A stretch of DNA of 38,057 nucleotides from CANDYO01 sp049653745 (GCA_049653745.1 JBASGW010000078.1:1-38057); one strand, 5' to 3'. Counted from the stretch's first letter, positions 23,874-33,634 are shown. Translations and numbers: made by a program. Notes: generated from the sequence alone by a model not told the origin.

Positions 23874-23889
23874 CATCTAATTATGCAAT

Positions 23890-24357
23890 TTAAGCCTGTT
23901 TTTCCCAGGCGCCGTCCATATTTTGCCGCCAATAGGTGATTGGATTACCATTTTTTTGGTATTCTTTCCATTTAACCCTAGCAAATTCAAGCTGGTCTTG
24001 ATAATTGCCATCAAAAAGATAGATTAATTTATCCACTGCAACTCCCGCCTTTTCCTCCACTTCCGCCTTCCCCACAATCATAATAATTTTAGCATCATTA
24101 GGATTCTCATAAGCATGAGTGATGTAAACCGGCTGATCATCTGGATGCTCATCCGCATTAGTTCCATGAGGAATAAAATGTTTGGTGCTATAAGCCCACA
24201 AGGCTCCATCTATGGTTTTAGTTAACTGCTCATCTTCAGTTAAAACAATCAATTTCTGCCCAGAATAATAAATCTTCTCAATTAATTTAGGCGCTGCCTT
24301 AATTATAGGCAGCGTTGTTAATCGATAAAAACTTATATCAACAGAATTATTTTTCAT
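23890..24357 (-). CDS. holC: DNA polymerase III chi subunit
   Basis: 155 residues from ATG 24357 (starting MKNNSVDISFYRL, as usual for chi; another ATG lies six codons upstream). Chi links the clamp loader to single-strand binding protein. Recognisable are DISFYRLTT, APKLIEKIYYSGQKLIVLTED, IDGALWAYSTKHFIPHG and HPDDQPVYIT. It starts inside the 3' end of pepA (11-bp overlap), the pepA-holC pairing common in alphaproteobacteria. Confidence 0.93.
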   Translation of the reverse strand: MKNNSVDISFYRLTTLPIIKAAPKLIEKIYYSGQKLIVLTEDEQLTKTIDGALWAYSTKHFIPHGTNADEHPDDQPVYITHAYENPNDAKIIMIVGKAEVEEKAGVAVDKLIYLFDGNYQDQLEFARVKWKEYQKNGNPITYWRQNMDGAWEKQA

Positions 24358-25831
24358 AAGAGCTAATAAACTCATTTAATAATCTTATGCCAAATCCAGT
24401 GGCTCCACTCGGGGCTAAATCTCCACCCTTCTCATCCCAAGAAACTCCGGCTATGTCTAAATGCGCCCAAGGAACATTATTAACAAAACGTTTTAAGAAT
24501 TGAGCTGCAGTGGTGCTTCCTGCACCTTTACCATTACCGGTATTGCGCACATCGGCAATCACTGAATCAACCATCTTATCATATTCATCACTCAAAGGCA
24601 TTGGCCATAATTTCTCGCCGGTAGCTTTAGCTGCTTCAAGTAAAGCTTTTTCTATTTTTTCATTATTTGAAAATAAACCAGCTTGATGAGTTCCCAACGC
24701 CACAATGATTGCTCCAGTTAAAGTTGCCAAATCAATCATTAATTCTGGTTTAAAGCGATTTTGGCAATACCATAATGCATCAGCTAAAACCAGCCTTCCT
24801 TCCGCATCAGTATTTAAAATTTCTATGGTTTGTCCAGACATACTGCGCACCACATCTGCAGGGCGCTGAGCATTTCCATCTGGCATATTTTCAGCTAAAC
24901 CAGCAATAGCCACCACGTTAACCTTGGCTTTACGGCTAGCTAACGCTTTAATAAGACCAGTAACAATGGCAGCACCAGACATATCATATTTCATATCTTC
25001 CATATTATTGGAAGGTTTTATTGAAATGCCACCAGTATCAAAGGTTACTCCCTTACCCACAAAAGCAAGAGGAGCTTGGTCTTTATCACCACCATTATAT
25101 TGCATTACTAATAATTTAGATTCCCGGCTACTGCCCTGCCCCACTCCAAGCAAAGCATTCATTCCCAAATCTTGCATCTGCTTCTCGCCAAGAATTTCAA
25201 CTTCGATTCCTAATTTTTCCAATTCATCCTTAGCTGAATTTGCAAAAGTTTCTGGATAAATCACGTTTGGTGGTTCTGAAATTAAGTTACGGCTAAAGTT
25301 AATTGACTCTGCCACTGGAGATAAGTCTCCCATATATATTTCTTGGGCTTGCTTACATGCCTCAGTAATAAGCTCTATGCTTTCTAAATGCACTTTATCT
25401 TTGGTTTTTTCAGCAGATTTATATTTATCAAAACTATAATTACGCAAATCAGCTCCATATGCTATATGAGCATAAATATCAGCTTTGTCTTTTTTAACCA
25501 ATCTATCTTCTAATAAAACAGCTGCATTTTCTATTTTTACACATTTAAGTTTAGCAACAATTCTGCCACCTAATTTCATTGCTGCCAAAGAATTAAAATC
25601 TTCTTCTTTGCCTATTCCCAACAGAATAATATTTTTTATTTGACTCAGATGAGGAGTGGCCACACAAACGCTGCTTCCAGCCTTGCCTTCAAATCTTCTT
25701 GATCTTGATACTTCACCAATTAAACTTTTTATATTATCGTCTACATCAAAATGTTTTAGAGCATCAAAATTTTCTCCTAAAACTAGAACTAAAGTGTCTA
25801 ATGTAGCTTTTTCTAAAAATTTTATTTTCAT
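24347..25831 (-). CDS. pepA: Leucyl aminopeptidase (M17)
   Basis: Hexameric two-metal aminopeptidase removing N-terminal residues from peptides. It has 494 residues. The C-terminal catalytic domain shows GKGVTFDTGGISIKP with metal ligands Lys260 and Asp265, the catalytic Lys272, Asp283 in MKYDMSGAA, and the signature NTDAEGRL at 340-347. The N-terminal regulatory/DNA-binding domain is present. It lies 13 bp after xth and overlaps holC. Confidence 0.98.
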   Translation of the reverse strand: MKIKFLEKATLDTLVLVLGENFDALKHFDVDDNIKSLIGEVSRSRRFEGKAGSSVCVATPHLSQIKNIILLGIGKEEDFNSLAAMKLGGRIVAKLKCVKIENAAVLLEDRLVKKDKADIYAHIAYGADLRNYSFDKYKSAEKTKDKVHLESIELITEACKQAQEIYMGDLSPVAESINFSRNLISEPPNVIYPETFANSAKDELEKLGIEVEILGEKQMQDLGMNALLGVGQGSSRESKLLVMQYNGGDKDQAPLAFVGKGVTFDTGGISIKPSNNMEDMKYDMSGAAIVTGLIKALASRKAKVNVVAIAGLAENMPDGNAQRPADVVRSMSGQTIEILNTDAEGRLVLADALWYCQNRFKPELMIDLATLTGAIIVALGTHQAGLFSNNEKIEKALLEAAKATGEKLWPMPLSDEYDKMVDSVIADVRNTGNGKGAGSTTAAQFLKRFVNNVPWAHLDIAGVSWDEKGGDLAPSGATGFGIRLLNEFISSYEK

Positions 25832-25844
25832 AATCTCTCCCTAA

Positions 25845-26639
25845 TTAATTAGTATCTAAGTCTATAATTACTGGCGCATGATCCGAAGGGGTTTCTAGCC
25901 CTCGAAATTCTTTTGCAACATATCCTGATTTAATATTTTTTTCTAAGGCTGGGGTCACCCAAATATGATCTAAGCGTCTACCGCGATCAGATTTTTGCCA
26001 ATCATGATTACGATAACTCCACCAACTATAGAGCTTCTCGGTTTCTGGAGTAAATCTACGAATAGCATCATGCCAATTGAGCGACTTATACAAAGCATCC
26101 ATTTTTTCTACTTCTATGGGGGTATGACTCACTTCTTTAAGTAATTGCTTATGCGACCACACATCATGCTCTAGTGGCGCTATATTTAAATCTCCCAATA
26201 GAACTAACTTATCTGTTTCTTTTCTATTTTCTTTAAACCATTTGGTTATCTCATCCATAAAATATAATTTATGTTTAAATTTAAGATTCATGTCTGGATC
26301 GGGAATTTCACCGCCAGCTGGAACATAAAAATTATGAATTTCAATTCCATCATAAAGCTTAATACAAACATGGCGATGTTCCTTTTCAGTAACAATATTA
26401 AGCGAAAAACTGCTTTGAAATGGTAACTTAGAAAGAATGGCCACGCCATTATATGCCTTTCCTCCATGCAGTTCTATATGCTTATAGCCTAAATCTTTGA
26501 TATATTTAAATGGAAACTCATTATTGGTTACCTTAGTTTCTTGCAAACATAAAATATCTGGCTTTTCTTGGATGGCAAAGCGCTCAATGTGGCTTAAACG
26601 TACTCTTACTGAATTTACATTCCAGGTGGCTATTCTCAT
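25845..26639 (-). CDS. xth: Exodeoxyribonuclease III (AP endonuclease)
   Basis: 264 residues of the ExoIII/APE1 fold, cutting abasic sites in base excision repair. ATWNVNSVR near the start, Glu34 in LQETK (metal ligand), GDLNIAP with the catalytic Asp-Asn pair and the terminal SDHAPVI histidine are all present. It overlaps the upstream M16 peptidase gene by 4 bp. Confidence 0.96.
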   Translation of the reverse strand: MRIATWNVNSVRVRLSHIERFAIQEKPDILCLQETKVTNNEFPFKYIKDLGYKHIELHGGKAYNGVAILSKLPFQSSFSLNIVTEKEHRHVCIKLYDGIEIHNFYVPAGGEIPDPDMNLKFKHKLYFMDEITKWFKENRKETDKLVLLGDLNIAPLEHDVWSHKQLLKEVSHTPIEVEKMDALYKSLNWHDAIRRFTPETEKLYSWWSYRNHDWQKSDRGRRLDHIWVTPALEKNIKSGYVAKEFRGLETPSDHAPVIIDLDTN

Positions 26640-27934
26640 ATTGTAAGCATTTTCTGTAATTGTTGATAATCTAAAAATTTTGATAAATTTCCTAAAGCAG
26701 AAACCGTTATTGGCTTCTTGCGATCAAATATTTTTTTAGCAAAACTGTGCAATTCCTCTAAAGTGATATTCATATATCCCTGCCATATTTCTTCTTGAGG
26801 AATATAACGCCCATAATATAAGTAATCACTTGCTAAAATATTCACCCAATTATCCGTTGTCTCTCTACTCATATATAATGAGGCTCTAACTTGAGCTAAA
26901 CATCTTTCCATTTCAACTTTAGTAATATTCTCCGATATTTTAGCTATTTCTTCAGATAATGTAGTTAAAGATTCATTTACCTTATCGCTGGAAGTGCTCA
27001 AAGAAATTCCTAATATTCCAGTATCTAAATAATATTGAATAAAACTTCCTACCGAATAAACCAATCCTCTTTTTTCACGTATTTCTTGAAATAATCTTGA
27101 AGAGATGCTGCCACCTAAAATATTAGCCAACATTTCAAGCTTGTAATACTCATCCGATTGGATTGCAATTCCTTCATAGCCTATAGTTACATGAACTTGG
27201 GATAATTCCATATTTGAGGTAAAATTATATCCCCCAGTATACACAGCTTTCTCAGGAGTGGGAATATTTGTATCAGCAAAAGGAATAAATTTTTCTTGAA
27301 CTATATTCACTAATTCTTGGTGATTAAGATTGCCCACTGCTGCAATAATAATATTCTTTGCTAAATAATGGTTATGAATAAAATCAAGAATCTGCTGACG
27401 AGTAAATTGTAAAATATTTTCTTTCTTTCCTAAAATACTCTTACCAACAATCTGATTAGCAAAAGCTATTTCAGCAAAATTCTCATGCACCACTTCTTCA
27501 GGTATGTCTTGCGACTGAGCTAATTCTTGTAAAACAACGTTTTTTTCTTTTTCAATATCCTCTAATAAATAAAGAGAATTAAACATTAAATCTGCAATAA
27601 CTTCCACAGCTAATGGCATAAATTCTTTTAAAATTTTGGCTGAATAGACTGTAACTTCTTTTGAGGTATAGGCATTTAAATAACCACCTATAGCATCAAA
27701 CTCTTCGGCTATATATTTAGCACTTCTAGTGGAGGTTCCTTTAAAATTCATATGCTCTATAAAATGAGCAATACCATTGGTGGAAAGAGTTTCATATCTG
27801 CTACCAACTTTTACTAAAACTTCTAAACTTACTGAAGACACATCGCTCTTATATAAACTTAAAATAGTTAAGCCATTTGCTAAAATAGTTTTTTGATGTT
27901 GTTGTTCTGCAGAATTTTTGCTATAAATCGTCAA
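26636..27934 (-). CDS. M16 zinc peptidase (mitochondrial processing peptidase-like)
   Basis: 432 residues with the inverted zinc motif HFIEH at 57-61 and the distal ligand Glu137 in VVLQEL, so the catalytic site is intact. Both M16 halves are present, and the glycine-rich region LGGSISSRLFQEIREKRGLVYSV is typical. The closest relatives are bacterial homologues of mitochondrial processing peptidase beta. The substrate is unknown, presumably small peptides or leader sequences. It is the first gene of the M16-xth-pepA-holC operon, 35 bp from the divergent prmA. Confidence 0.93.
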   Translation of the reverse strand: MTIYSKNSAEQQHQKTILANGLTILSLYKSDVSSVSLEVLVKVGSRYETLSTNGIAHFIEHMNFKGTSTRSAKYIAEEFDAIGGYLNAYTSKEVTVYSAKILKEFMPLAVEVIADLMFNSLYLLEDIEKEKNVVLQELAQSQDIPEEVVHENFAEIAFANQIVGKSILGKKENILQFTRQQILDFIHNHYLAKNIIIAAVGNLNHQELVNIVQEKFIPFADTNIPTPEKAVYTGGYNFTSNMELSQVHVTIGYEGIAIQSDEYYKLEMLANILGGSISSRLFQEIREKRGLVYSVGSFIQYYLDTGILGISLSTSSDKVNESLTTLSEEIAKISENITKVEMERCLAQVRASLYMSRETTDNWVNILASDYLYYGRYIPQEEIWQGYMNITLEELHSFAKKIFDRKKPITVSALGNLSKFLDYQQLQKMLTI

Positions 27935-27969
27935 TGTCTTATTCCAACTTAATTTAAACAGTTATTAAT

Positions 27970-28893
27970 ATGCGCACAATCGATGCCCCTTTTCAACAAA
28001 ATTCTGTCACCTATTGCTTAGAATTACAAATTAAATTTGCTCATCTTCAATCCTTTGTTGAATTTTTTGAGCAATATAGTGAAACTATTGTTTATTTTGA
28101 AGCTGAAGAAACTAAACGAATAGAAAGCGAGGCTGATGATCTATGGCATTTAGAAGTTTATTTTGAAACAGAGCCCAACTTAAATGATTTCTCTGACCAG
28201 CTTAAATCTATTGCTCAAAACTACAATATTGAAGTTCCTCATTTAACTAAACGAAAAATTGTAAATCATGATTGGGTGAGCGAAGTACAAAAAACTTTTG
28301 TTCCCATTGATACAGGTAAATTTTTTATCCATCATGATGAATATGAGGGAGAGATTCCAGATAATAAAATTATAATAAAAATCAATGCTGGAAGAGCTTT
28401 TGGCACTGGTGAACATGAAACAACCAGCAATTGTTTAAAGGCTTTGTCAGAATTGGCAATAGAAAATAATTATAAAAATTGCTTAGACATGGGTTGCGGA
28501 TCAGGAATATTGGCAATTGCAATGGCAAAGTTATGGCCAAACCAAATTACTGCTGTGGATCTTGATGAACAAGCAGTTATGGTAACTAGAGAGAATATTC
28601 ATAATAATAAAGTTAGCTTTATTATTATTGATCAAAGCGATGGCTATCAACATCCTATCTTATTTCATAATAAAGAATCCTATCAACTAATCACTGCAAA
28701 TATTCTGGCCAATCCTTTAATTGAAATGGCCGCAGATAGTTATAAATATCTTCAAAAAGATGGAATTCTTATTTTAGCGGGATTTATCAACGAACAAAAA
28801 GATAATGTTTTACAAGCTCATCTAGCCCAAGGATTTTCTTTTGTTAAAGAGATAGTTACTGAAAATTGGCCAGCTCTTATTTTAAGGAAGTAA
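27970..28893 (+). CDS. prmA: Ribosomal protein L11 methyltransferase
   Basis: 307 residues. The N-terminal substrate-recognition domain (1-about 120) is followed by a class I SAM methyltransferase with GRAFGTGEHETTSNCL, the SAM loop DMGCGSGILAIAMAKL and the catalytic NILANPL. It trimethylates L11. The last 12 bp overlap the end of the convergent plsC. Confidence 0.96.
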   Translation: MRTIDAPFQQNSVTYCLELQIKFAHLQSFVEFFEQYSETIVYFEAEETKRIESEADDLWHLEVYFETEPNLNDFSDQLKSIAQNYNIEVPHLTKRKIVNHDWVSEVQKTFVPIDTGKFFIHHDEYEGEIPDNKIIIKINAGRAFGTGEHETTSNCLKALSELAIENNYKNCLDMGCGSGILAIAMAKLWPNQITAVDLDEQAVMVTRENIHNNKVSFIIIDQSDGYQHPILFHNKESYQLITANILANPLIEMAADSYKYLQKDGILILAGFINEQKDNVLQAHLAQGFSFVKEIVTENWPALILRK

Positions 28894-29583
28894 TTCTCTA
28901 GACTTATCTTCTACCACGCTTTGTAGTTGATTTAAAAATTCTTTTTTATCTAAGATGTTTGACATTGCTGGTAAAAATTCAATTACAAATTTACCAGGCT
29001 TCTTTAAAAAAGAATCTTTAGGCCAATAACAGCCTGTATTTAAAGCCACAGGAACAATTACTGCCATCTTTAGGTTATAAATGGCAGTAATACCAGCGTT
29101 ATAATTTACGCTTTCTCCAGGAGAAGTTCTGGTGCCTTCAGGAAAAATAATTATGCTATATCCCTGCTTAATTTTCTCGTCTACCGACCTTAGTAATAAT
29201 TTTAAACTCTTTATACCACCATCGCGGTCTATGGCAATCATGCCCATTTTTCTTAAATAAAAACCAAAAACTGGTAAATCTAATAATTCTTTCTTTAAGA
29301 CGAATACTGGTTTATGGACAAGCAAATGAAACATAAAAGTTTCTAGAGCAGATTGATGTTTAGAAGCAAAAATTGCTGGAGTTTTAGGAATATTTTCTAT
29401 TCCTCTTAAATCAAGAGAAAGATTGCAACAATATTTAAGAAAAAAATATAAACCCCTAGCCCAAATTTTTCCTACAACTAAAATAATTATATGCGTGGGG
29501 AAAAATATTATTGGAATAAATAATATTCCCACCAATAATGTCCAGGTAATATAGAAAAAATTAAACAATAAAGATCTGATCAT
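28882..29583 (-). CDS. plsC: 1-acyl-sn-glycerol-3-phosphate acyltransferase
   Basis: 233 residues; converts lysophosphatidic to phosphatidic acid at the inner membrane. An N-terminal hydrophobic region (about 5-45) is followed by the catalytic motif as KHQSALETF (His76, Glu81, the HX4E variant seen in this group) and FPEGTR at 147-152 for glycerol-phosphate binding. Its start overlaps the upstream ydcF-like gene by 4 bp; the order is lipB, ydcF-like, plsC. Confidence 0.95.
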   Translation of the reverse strand: MIRSLLFNFFYITWTLLVGILFIPIIFFPTHIIILVVGKIWARGLYFFLKYCCNLSLDLRGIENIPKTPAIFASKHQSALETFMFHLLVHKPVFVLKKELLDLPVFGFYLRKMGMIAIDRDGGIKSLKLLLRSVDEKIKQGYSIIIFPEGTRTSPGESVNYNAGITAIYNLKMAVIVPVALNTGCYWPKDSFLKKPGKFVIEFLPAMSNILDKKEFLNQLQSVVEDKSRELLP

Positions 29584-30125
29584 TTGATAAGTGCCACTAA
29601 AAATTTATTATACTCAATAAAAGCTATGTTTAAGCTAGATTTAATATTTATTTCTTTAGTAAAAGCATATGGGATGATAGTAACTTCTGGCATAGATTTT
29701 TCAAATAAATATAAACTTCTTGGCATGTGATAATTTGAAGTAACCAAAATTATTTTATTAAAATTATTTTGCTTTACCCAGGCTGAGCTTTCAATAGCAT
29801 TTTCTTCAGTGGTGTTAGCAAAATGACCCAAGGTAATAGAATCTTTTATATGCTTAACCTGAGACGCTGGAAAAGAAGTTAGATATTTACTTAAATCTTC
29901 TAATTCAACTTTATAGCCCACCCCTGAAATAAATAAATGATCTGCTTGTTTTTGCTGCAATAAATGAAGACCAACATCAATCCTTCCCTTAGCGCCAGTA
30001 AGCACAATAATTGCATCTGCTTTTTGGGTTAAAGTGATTTGAGTTTTAGAAATTTGTTGAATAAAGCAACCAAAACCAATAAACCACAATATTAATATTA
30101 AAAACAGTATTTTAAAAAAATTCAT
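29580..30125 (-). CDS. YdcF/ElyC-like DUF218 protein
   Basis: 181 residues. A short N-terminal membrane anchor (about residues 4-22) is followed by the DUF218 fold: ADAIIVLTGAKGRIDVGLHL, a central FISGVG loop, TTEENAIESSAW and VTSNYHMPRSLYLF. Family members (YdcF, SanA, ElyC) act in envelope maintenance; ElyC-type proteins affect lipid-carrier use. It overlaps lipB by 14 bp and plsC by 4 bp. Confidence 0.9.
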   Translation of the reverse strand: MNFFKILFLILILWFIGFGCFIQQISKTQITLTQKADAIIVLTGAKGRIDVGLHLLQQKQADHLFISGVGYKVELEDLSKYLTSFPASQVKHIKDSITLGHFANTTEENAIESSAWVKQNNFNKIILVTSNYHMPRSLYLFEKSMPEVTIIPYAFTKEINIKSSLNIAFIEYNKFLVALIK

Positions 30126-30738
30126 TGAATTTAACCTTTAAAGCTGCATCTAACTCTGCATAAGAAATATCATATCCTAATTGCTTTAATGAAGTTACGC
30201 CAAATTCTCTAATTCCGCAAGGTATTATTCCTTGATAATGACTTAAATTAGGATCAACATTTATAGAAATTCCATGATAAGTTATCCATTTCCTAACCCT
30301 AATTCCAATAGCAGCAATTTTAGCTTCTAAGCCATCTTCAGTGGTTACCCAAATTCCTATTCTTCCGTTCTTTCTCTCTGACTTAATACCAAAATGAGCC
30401 AAAGAAGCTATGATCCACTCTTCTAAATTTTCTACATATTTTCTAATATCGGCTCCACGATTTTTTAAATCTAGCATCATATAGACAATTCGCTGACCTG
30501 GTCCGTGATAGGTATATTGCCCCCCACGACCTGCAGCATATACTGGAAAATTTAAATTATTGATAAGATCTTCATCGCAAGCACTGCTACCCCCAGTATA
30601 AAGCGCTGGATGCTCTAAATGCCAAACTAATTCAGGGAGTTTTTGGTTATAAATATCAGATATTCTTGCTTCCATTAAATTAATGGCATCTAGATATGCA
30701 ACTGGCTGATTATTTATTTTCCATTCTGGATTATTCAT
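30112..30738 (-). CDS. lipB: Octanoyltransferase (lipoyl synthesis)
   Basis: 208 residues. It moves octanoyl from ACP to the lipoyl domains of 2-oxoacid dehydrogenases before LipA adds sulfur. GRGGQYTYHGPGQRIVYMMLDL is the LipB signature. The lysine-containing EAKIAAIGIRVRKWITYHG and the cysteine in IPCGIREFGVTS form the catalytic pair. It is the first gene of a three-gene minus operon and diverges from the pentapeptide gene. Confidence 0.97.
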   Translation of the reverse strand: MNNPEWKINNQPVAYLDAINLMEARISDIYNQKLPELVWHLEHPALYTGGSSACDEDLINNLNFPVYAAGRGGQYTYHGPGQRIVYMMLDLKNRGADIRKYVENLEEWIIASLAHFGIKSERKNGRIGIWVTTEDGLEAKIAAIGIRVRKWITYHGISINVDPNLSHYQGIIPCGIREFGVTSLKQLGYDISYAELDAALKVKFNEFF

Positions 30739-30748
30739 ATTATAAATA

Positions 30749-30777
30749 TTTACAATTAACTAAAATTTAACTAATAA
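30749..30777 (+). promoter_or_regulatory. Predicted promoter of the pentapeptide-repeat gene
   Basis: TTTACA at 30749-30754 is followed after 17 nt by TAATAA at 30772-30777, 38 nt before the ATG. This is plausible, though such matches are easy to find in AT-rich DNA. Confidence 0.35.
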
Positions 30778-30815
30778 AGATCATTATAAAATATTTGTCA
30801 ACATAGAGATACAAA

Positions 30816-33560
30816 ATGAAACTGATAGAACCCAGAAAAGAACTAGCAATAGATTTACTTCGTGATTACATGGCAGCAATCAGTGGTAATTCGGATATTC
30901 CTAAACAAAGCATCTATGAATTTATTGAAATCAGCGAAAGCTACAAAAAAAAGTTTAACCTTAAAGAAGGTGAACCTTTCAAGTTACAACTAAGAAATAT
31001 AGATTTTTCTGAATTAGAAGATCCAATAGTTTTGTCTAATGGCGATTTTTCAGGAGTTACTTTTGACAATGTTAATTTCAGCGGTGGAAATGTTATAGTT
31101 AGAGACGCTAATTTTATAGGATGCCCTATGACTGGTGGTACTAAATTTACCGGTCAAATTCCTTTAGCTGGAGCTAAATTTGGCCCCTTAGAATTATCCC
31201 GCGATCTATTTGAAGATACCGAGCCAGAAAAAGCAGAATATGACCCAACGAATAGCCCTAATATAATGCTTCCTTTAACCAAAAAATGCCTTGAAGACTT
31301 TTTAAGTCTTAACCCTAAGAAAAATTTAAATAAATATTTAAATGAGAGATTTAGTTATCGATATCCTGTTGGTAAAACTATAGTTGCAGATTTATCTAAC
31401 GTTACTATTGATGCAAAATTTAATGGCCAAGATATTTCTGGATCAAACTTATCTAACGCAACAATTACTGGAGATATAGAGAATCTTGAATTAAGGGATT
31501 GTATAACACATAATACCATTTTTAGAGAGTGTAATTTAACTAATCCAGATTTACGTGGCACTTCCCTAGCAAATGCTGGAATAGAATTACAACATGATTT
31601 TGCAGCAGTAAGTTTTGAAGGGGAAGTGGTTTTCACTGATGCAAAACTTAGCATTAATTCAGATATAACAAAAACTAATGGGCGCAGTATTAGATTAGCG
31701 GATGAATTACCTTTAGGCGCTAATCCAGAATATCTTGATCATGAACATTTAGGAATTAGACTTGAGGGAACATCAACCTTTGATCCCTGCTATAACAAGG
31801 ATAACAAAGGCCCCCAAAAATACAAAAAATTTACTCTTGAAGACGTCGAAGAGTACATGAAAGAGGTAATAAATTATGATGAGCAAGAAGATTTTATAAC
31901 TTATATTAAGAAAAAACAGAAGATAACAGACAATATAGCAGCTGATTTCTCTGGTTTAGATTTTAGTAAAAGAGATTTTTCTAAAGGAAAATTTAAAAAT
32001 TGTGATTTTTCTTTTACCCAATTAAATGGCTGCAGCTTTAATGATTCAAGCTTTGAAAATTGTAATTTCAGCCAGGCTACTTCATCAGCTAGCTTAGTGA
32101 ACCAACAATATTCTAGAGCTTATGCGGTTGGACAATTTTTTAGAAAATATACTCCTTTATCATTTGTTCTAGAAGCTGACAAACCAATTGAAATGAACAG
32201 AGCTTCTTTTAAGAATTGCGATTTAACCTGGGCAGATTTATCCCAAGCAAAAGGAGAAAATGTTACCTTTGATAATGTAACCGCAATTAATCTAAACGCA
32301 CCAAATTTGGTTTTAAATGATTACCGTCTAGATCCTAAAAATAAAAAACCTTCTATAGATTATCAAACAGGGTGTAGAATTATTAATTCTGATTTTAGAG
32401 GCGCTTATCTAACAAACTTACATGCTGAAGGATCAGAAATTGATAGATCTAATCTCAGCCATGCACAAATAAATAATGGACATTTATCTGGCGGCTCTAA
32501 TACTAGATCTTATTATAATGCTACAAACCTTACAAAAACCAATGCTTCTAAATCTGAATTTACGGGTAACACTAGTGATTCTAACACAGATTTCTCAAGT
32601 TCAAATTTTGAAAGCGCAGATATGTCTGGCACAAAAATATCTGGAAACTGTGCTGGCATAGAAGCTGGATTTGCTAAAGTTGACAATGCTGATTTATCTG
32701 AAACTACAGGATCGGGAATAGACATAAACACCAAAGATGCTATTAACTCAAATAAGAATAGTGAAATAGAGAGTGCTCGTGAAGCTGCTATAATGAATGA
32801 AAATAGAAGAAAATTTTATAACAGAATAGGTATCGGCATAATTGTAGGTCTTGTGGTGGCATCTATTGCATTCCCCCCATTACTTGGAGCCACTTTACCT
32901 GTTGCATTTGCGGCTGTGGCTATGCCCACCATAATTAGCTTCACTCACATTGGCGCTATGGTTGTGGGAGTTCCAGTTTTGATGGAATTAACGATTAGAA
33001 ATTTTTCCTCTAAACTTGAACATACTCCTTTAAAACCCCTAGCAGATGTGGCCAATGGAATAAATAATGTTGCGAATGGAGCGGCTAATGTGGCAAATCA
33101 ACTTATGGGAAGAGAAAAATCTGATCCTGCTCCAGATAAATCTTACGATGGTCCCAGTATAATTAGGCCCTTAGCTAATTTTTTTGGCGCTGAAAGACTA
33201 CTTAATTTGCAGAATGGAAGACATCAAGATAAAAAAGACAAAGCTGATAAAAATAAAAAAATAAGGGGGGATAAGACTAAAGAAATTAAAGGCAAAGAAA
33301 AGGAAGCTGAAAAATTTTGTAATAAAGATAATAAAGAAAGAACTGCTAAACTTGCTCTTACCTCTAGTTCTAATTCATTGTGGAAGAAACTTAAAAATTC
33401 TGTCCGCGCAGGACAAATTACAGCATCACCTGATAGCAATTCTAGCTTGGCATCCCCAGTTTTGACCGCCCCTCCACAACCTACACCTAGTAAAATCACT
33501 GCCGCTTCACCCGATGTTAGATCAGCTATGAAATCTACAGCTAGTACTGAAACTAGGTAA
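30816..33560 (+). CDS. Large pentapeptide-repeat protein with membrane segment and disordered tail
   Basis: 914 residues, not assigned to a named family. Pentapeptide A(D/N)LxX-type repeats occur in blocks near residues 70-110, 190-255, 380-425, 460-490 and 520-645 (for example LDFSKRDFSKGKFKNCDFS and SEIDRSNLSHAQINNG), which should form right-handed quadrilateral beta-helices. Residues about 668-730 are hydrophobic (IGIIVGLVVASIAFPPLLG and on), giving two or three membrane spans. After that comes a long Lys/Asp/Glu-rich disordered tail. The tail ends SAMKSTASTETR, then TAA. The same frame continues TKKRVRFAEK before TGA at 33591, which looks like a truncated docking motif (see findings). It could be a host-interaction surface or vacuole-membrane protein; this is inference. 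Confidence 0.8.
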   Translation: MKLIEPRKELAIDLLRDYMAAISGNSDIPKQSIYEFIEISESYKKKFNLKEGEPFKLQLRNIDFSELEDPIVLSNGDFSGVTFDNVNFSGGNVIVRDANFIGCPMTGGTKFTGQIPLAGAKFGPLELSRDLFEDTEPEKAEYDPTNSPNIMLPLTKKCLEDFLSLNPKKNLNKYLNERFSYRYPVGKTIVADLSNVTIDAKFNGQDISGSNLSNATITGDIENLELRDCITHNTIFRECNLTNPDLRGTSLANAGIELQHDFAAVSFEGEVVFTDAKLSINSDITKTNGRSIRLADELPLGANPEYLDHEHLGIRLEGTSTFDPCYNKDNKGPQKYKKFTLEDVEEYMKEVINYDEQEDFITYIKKKQKITDNIAADFSGLDFSKRDFSKGKFKNCDFSFTQLNGCSFNDSSFENCNFSQATSSASLVNQQYSRAYAVGQFFRKYTPLSFVLEADKPIEMNRASFKNCDLTWADLSQAKGENVTFDNVTAINLNAPNLVLNDYRLDPKNKKPSIDYQTGCRIINSDFRGAYLTNLHAEGSEIDRSNLSHAQINNGHLSGGSNTRSYYNATNLTKTNASKSEFTGNTSDSNTDFSSSNFESADMSGTKISGNCAGIEAGFAKVDNADLSETTGSGIDINTKDAINSNKNSEIESAREAAIMNENRRKFYNRIGIGIIVGLVVASIAFPPLLGATLPVAFAAVAMPTIISFTHIGAMVVGVPVLMELTIRNFSSKLEHTPLKPLADVANGINNVANGAANVANQLMGREKSDPAPDKSYDGPSIIRPLANFFGAERLLNLQNGRHQDKKDKADKNKKIRGDKTKEIKGKEKEAEKFCNKDNKERTAKLALTSSSNSLWKKLKNSVRAGQITASPDSNSSLASPVLTAPPQPTPSKITAASPDVRSAMKSTASTETR

Positions 33561-33634
33561 ACTAAAAAGAGAGTTAGATTTGCAGAAAAATGATCTCATT
33601 TTCTAAGAACATATATCGTTAGAACTTAAACCCT

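Larger units (their letters stand above)
23262..23889. other. Structured gene-poor intergenic region
   Basis: 628 bp upstream of the 22287 gene (minus) and downstream of holC (minus). It contains several nested hairpins: 23449-23504, 23623-23643, 23646-23664, 23765-23808 and 23820-23873. There is also a 19-codon frame with a good ribosome site at 23736-23795. It could encode small RNAs; I cannot assign a known family. Confidence 0.45.
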
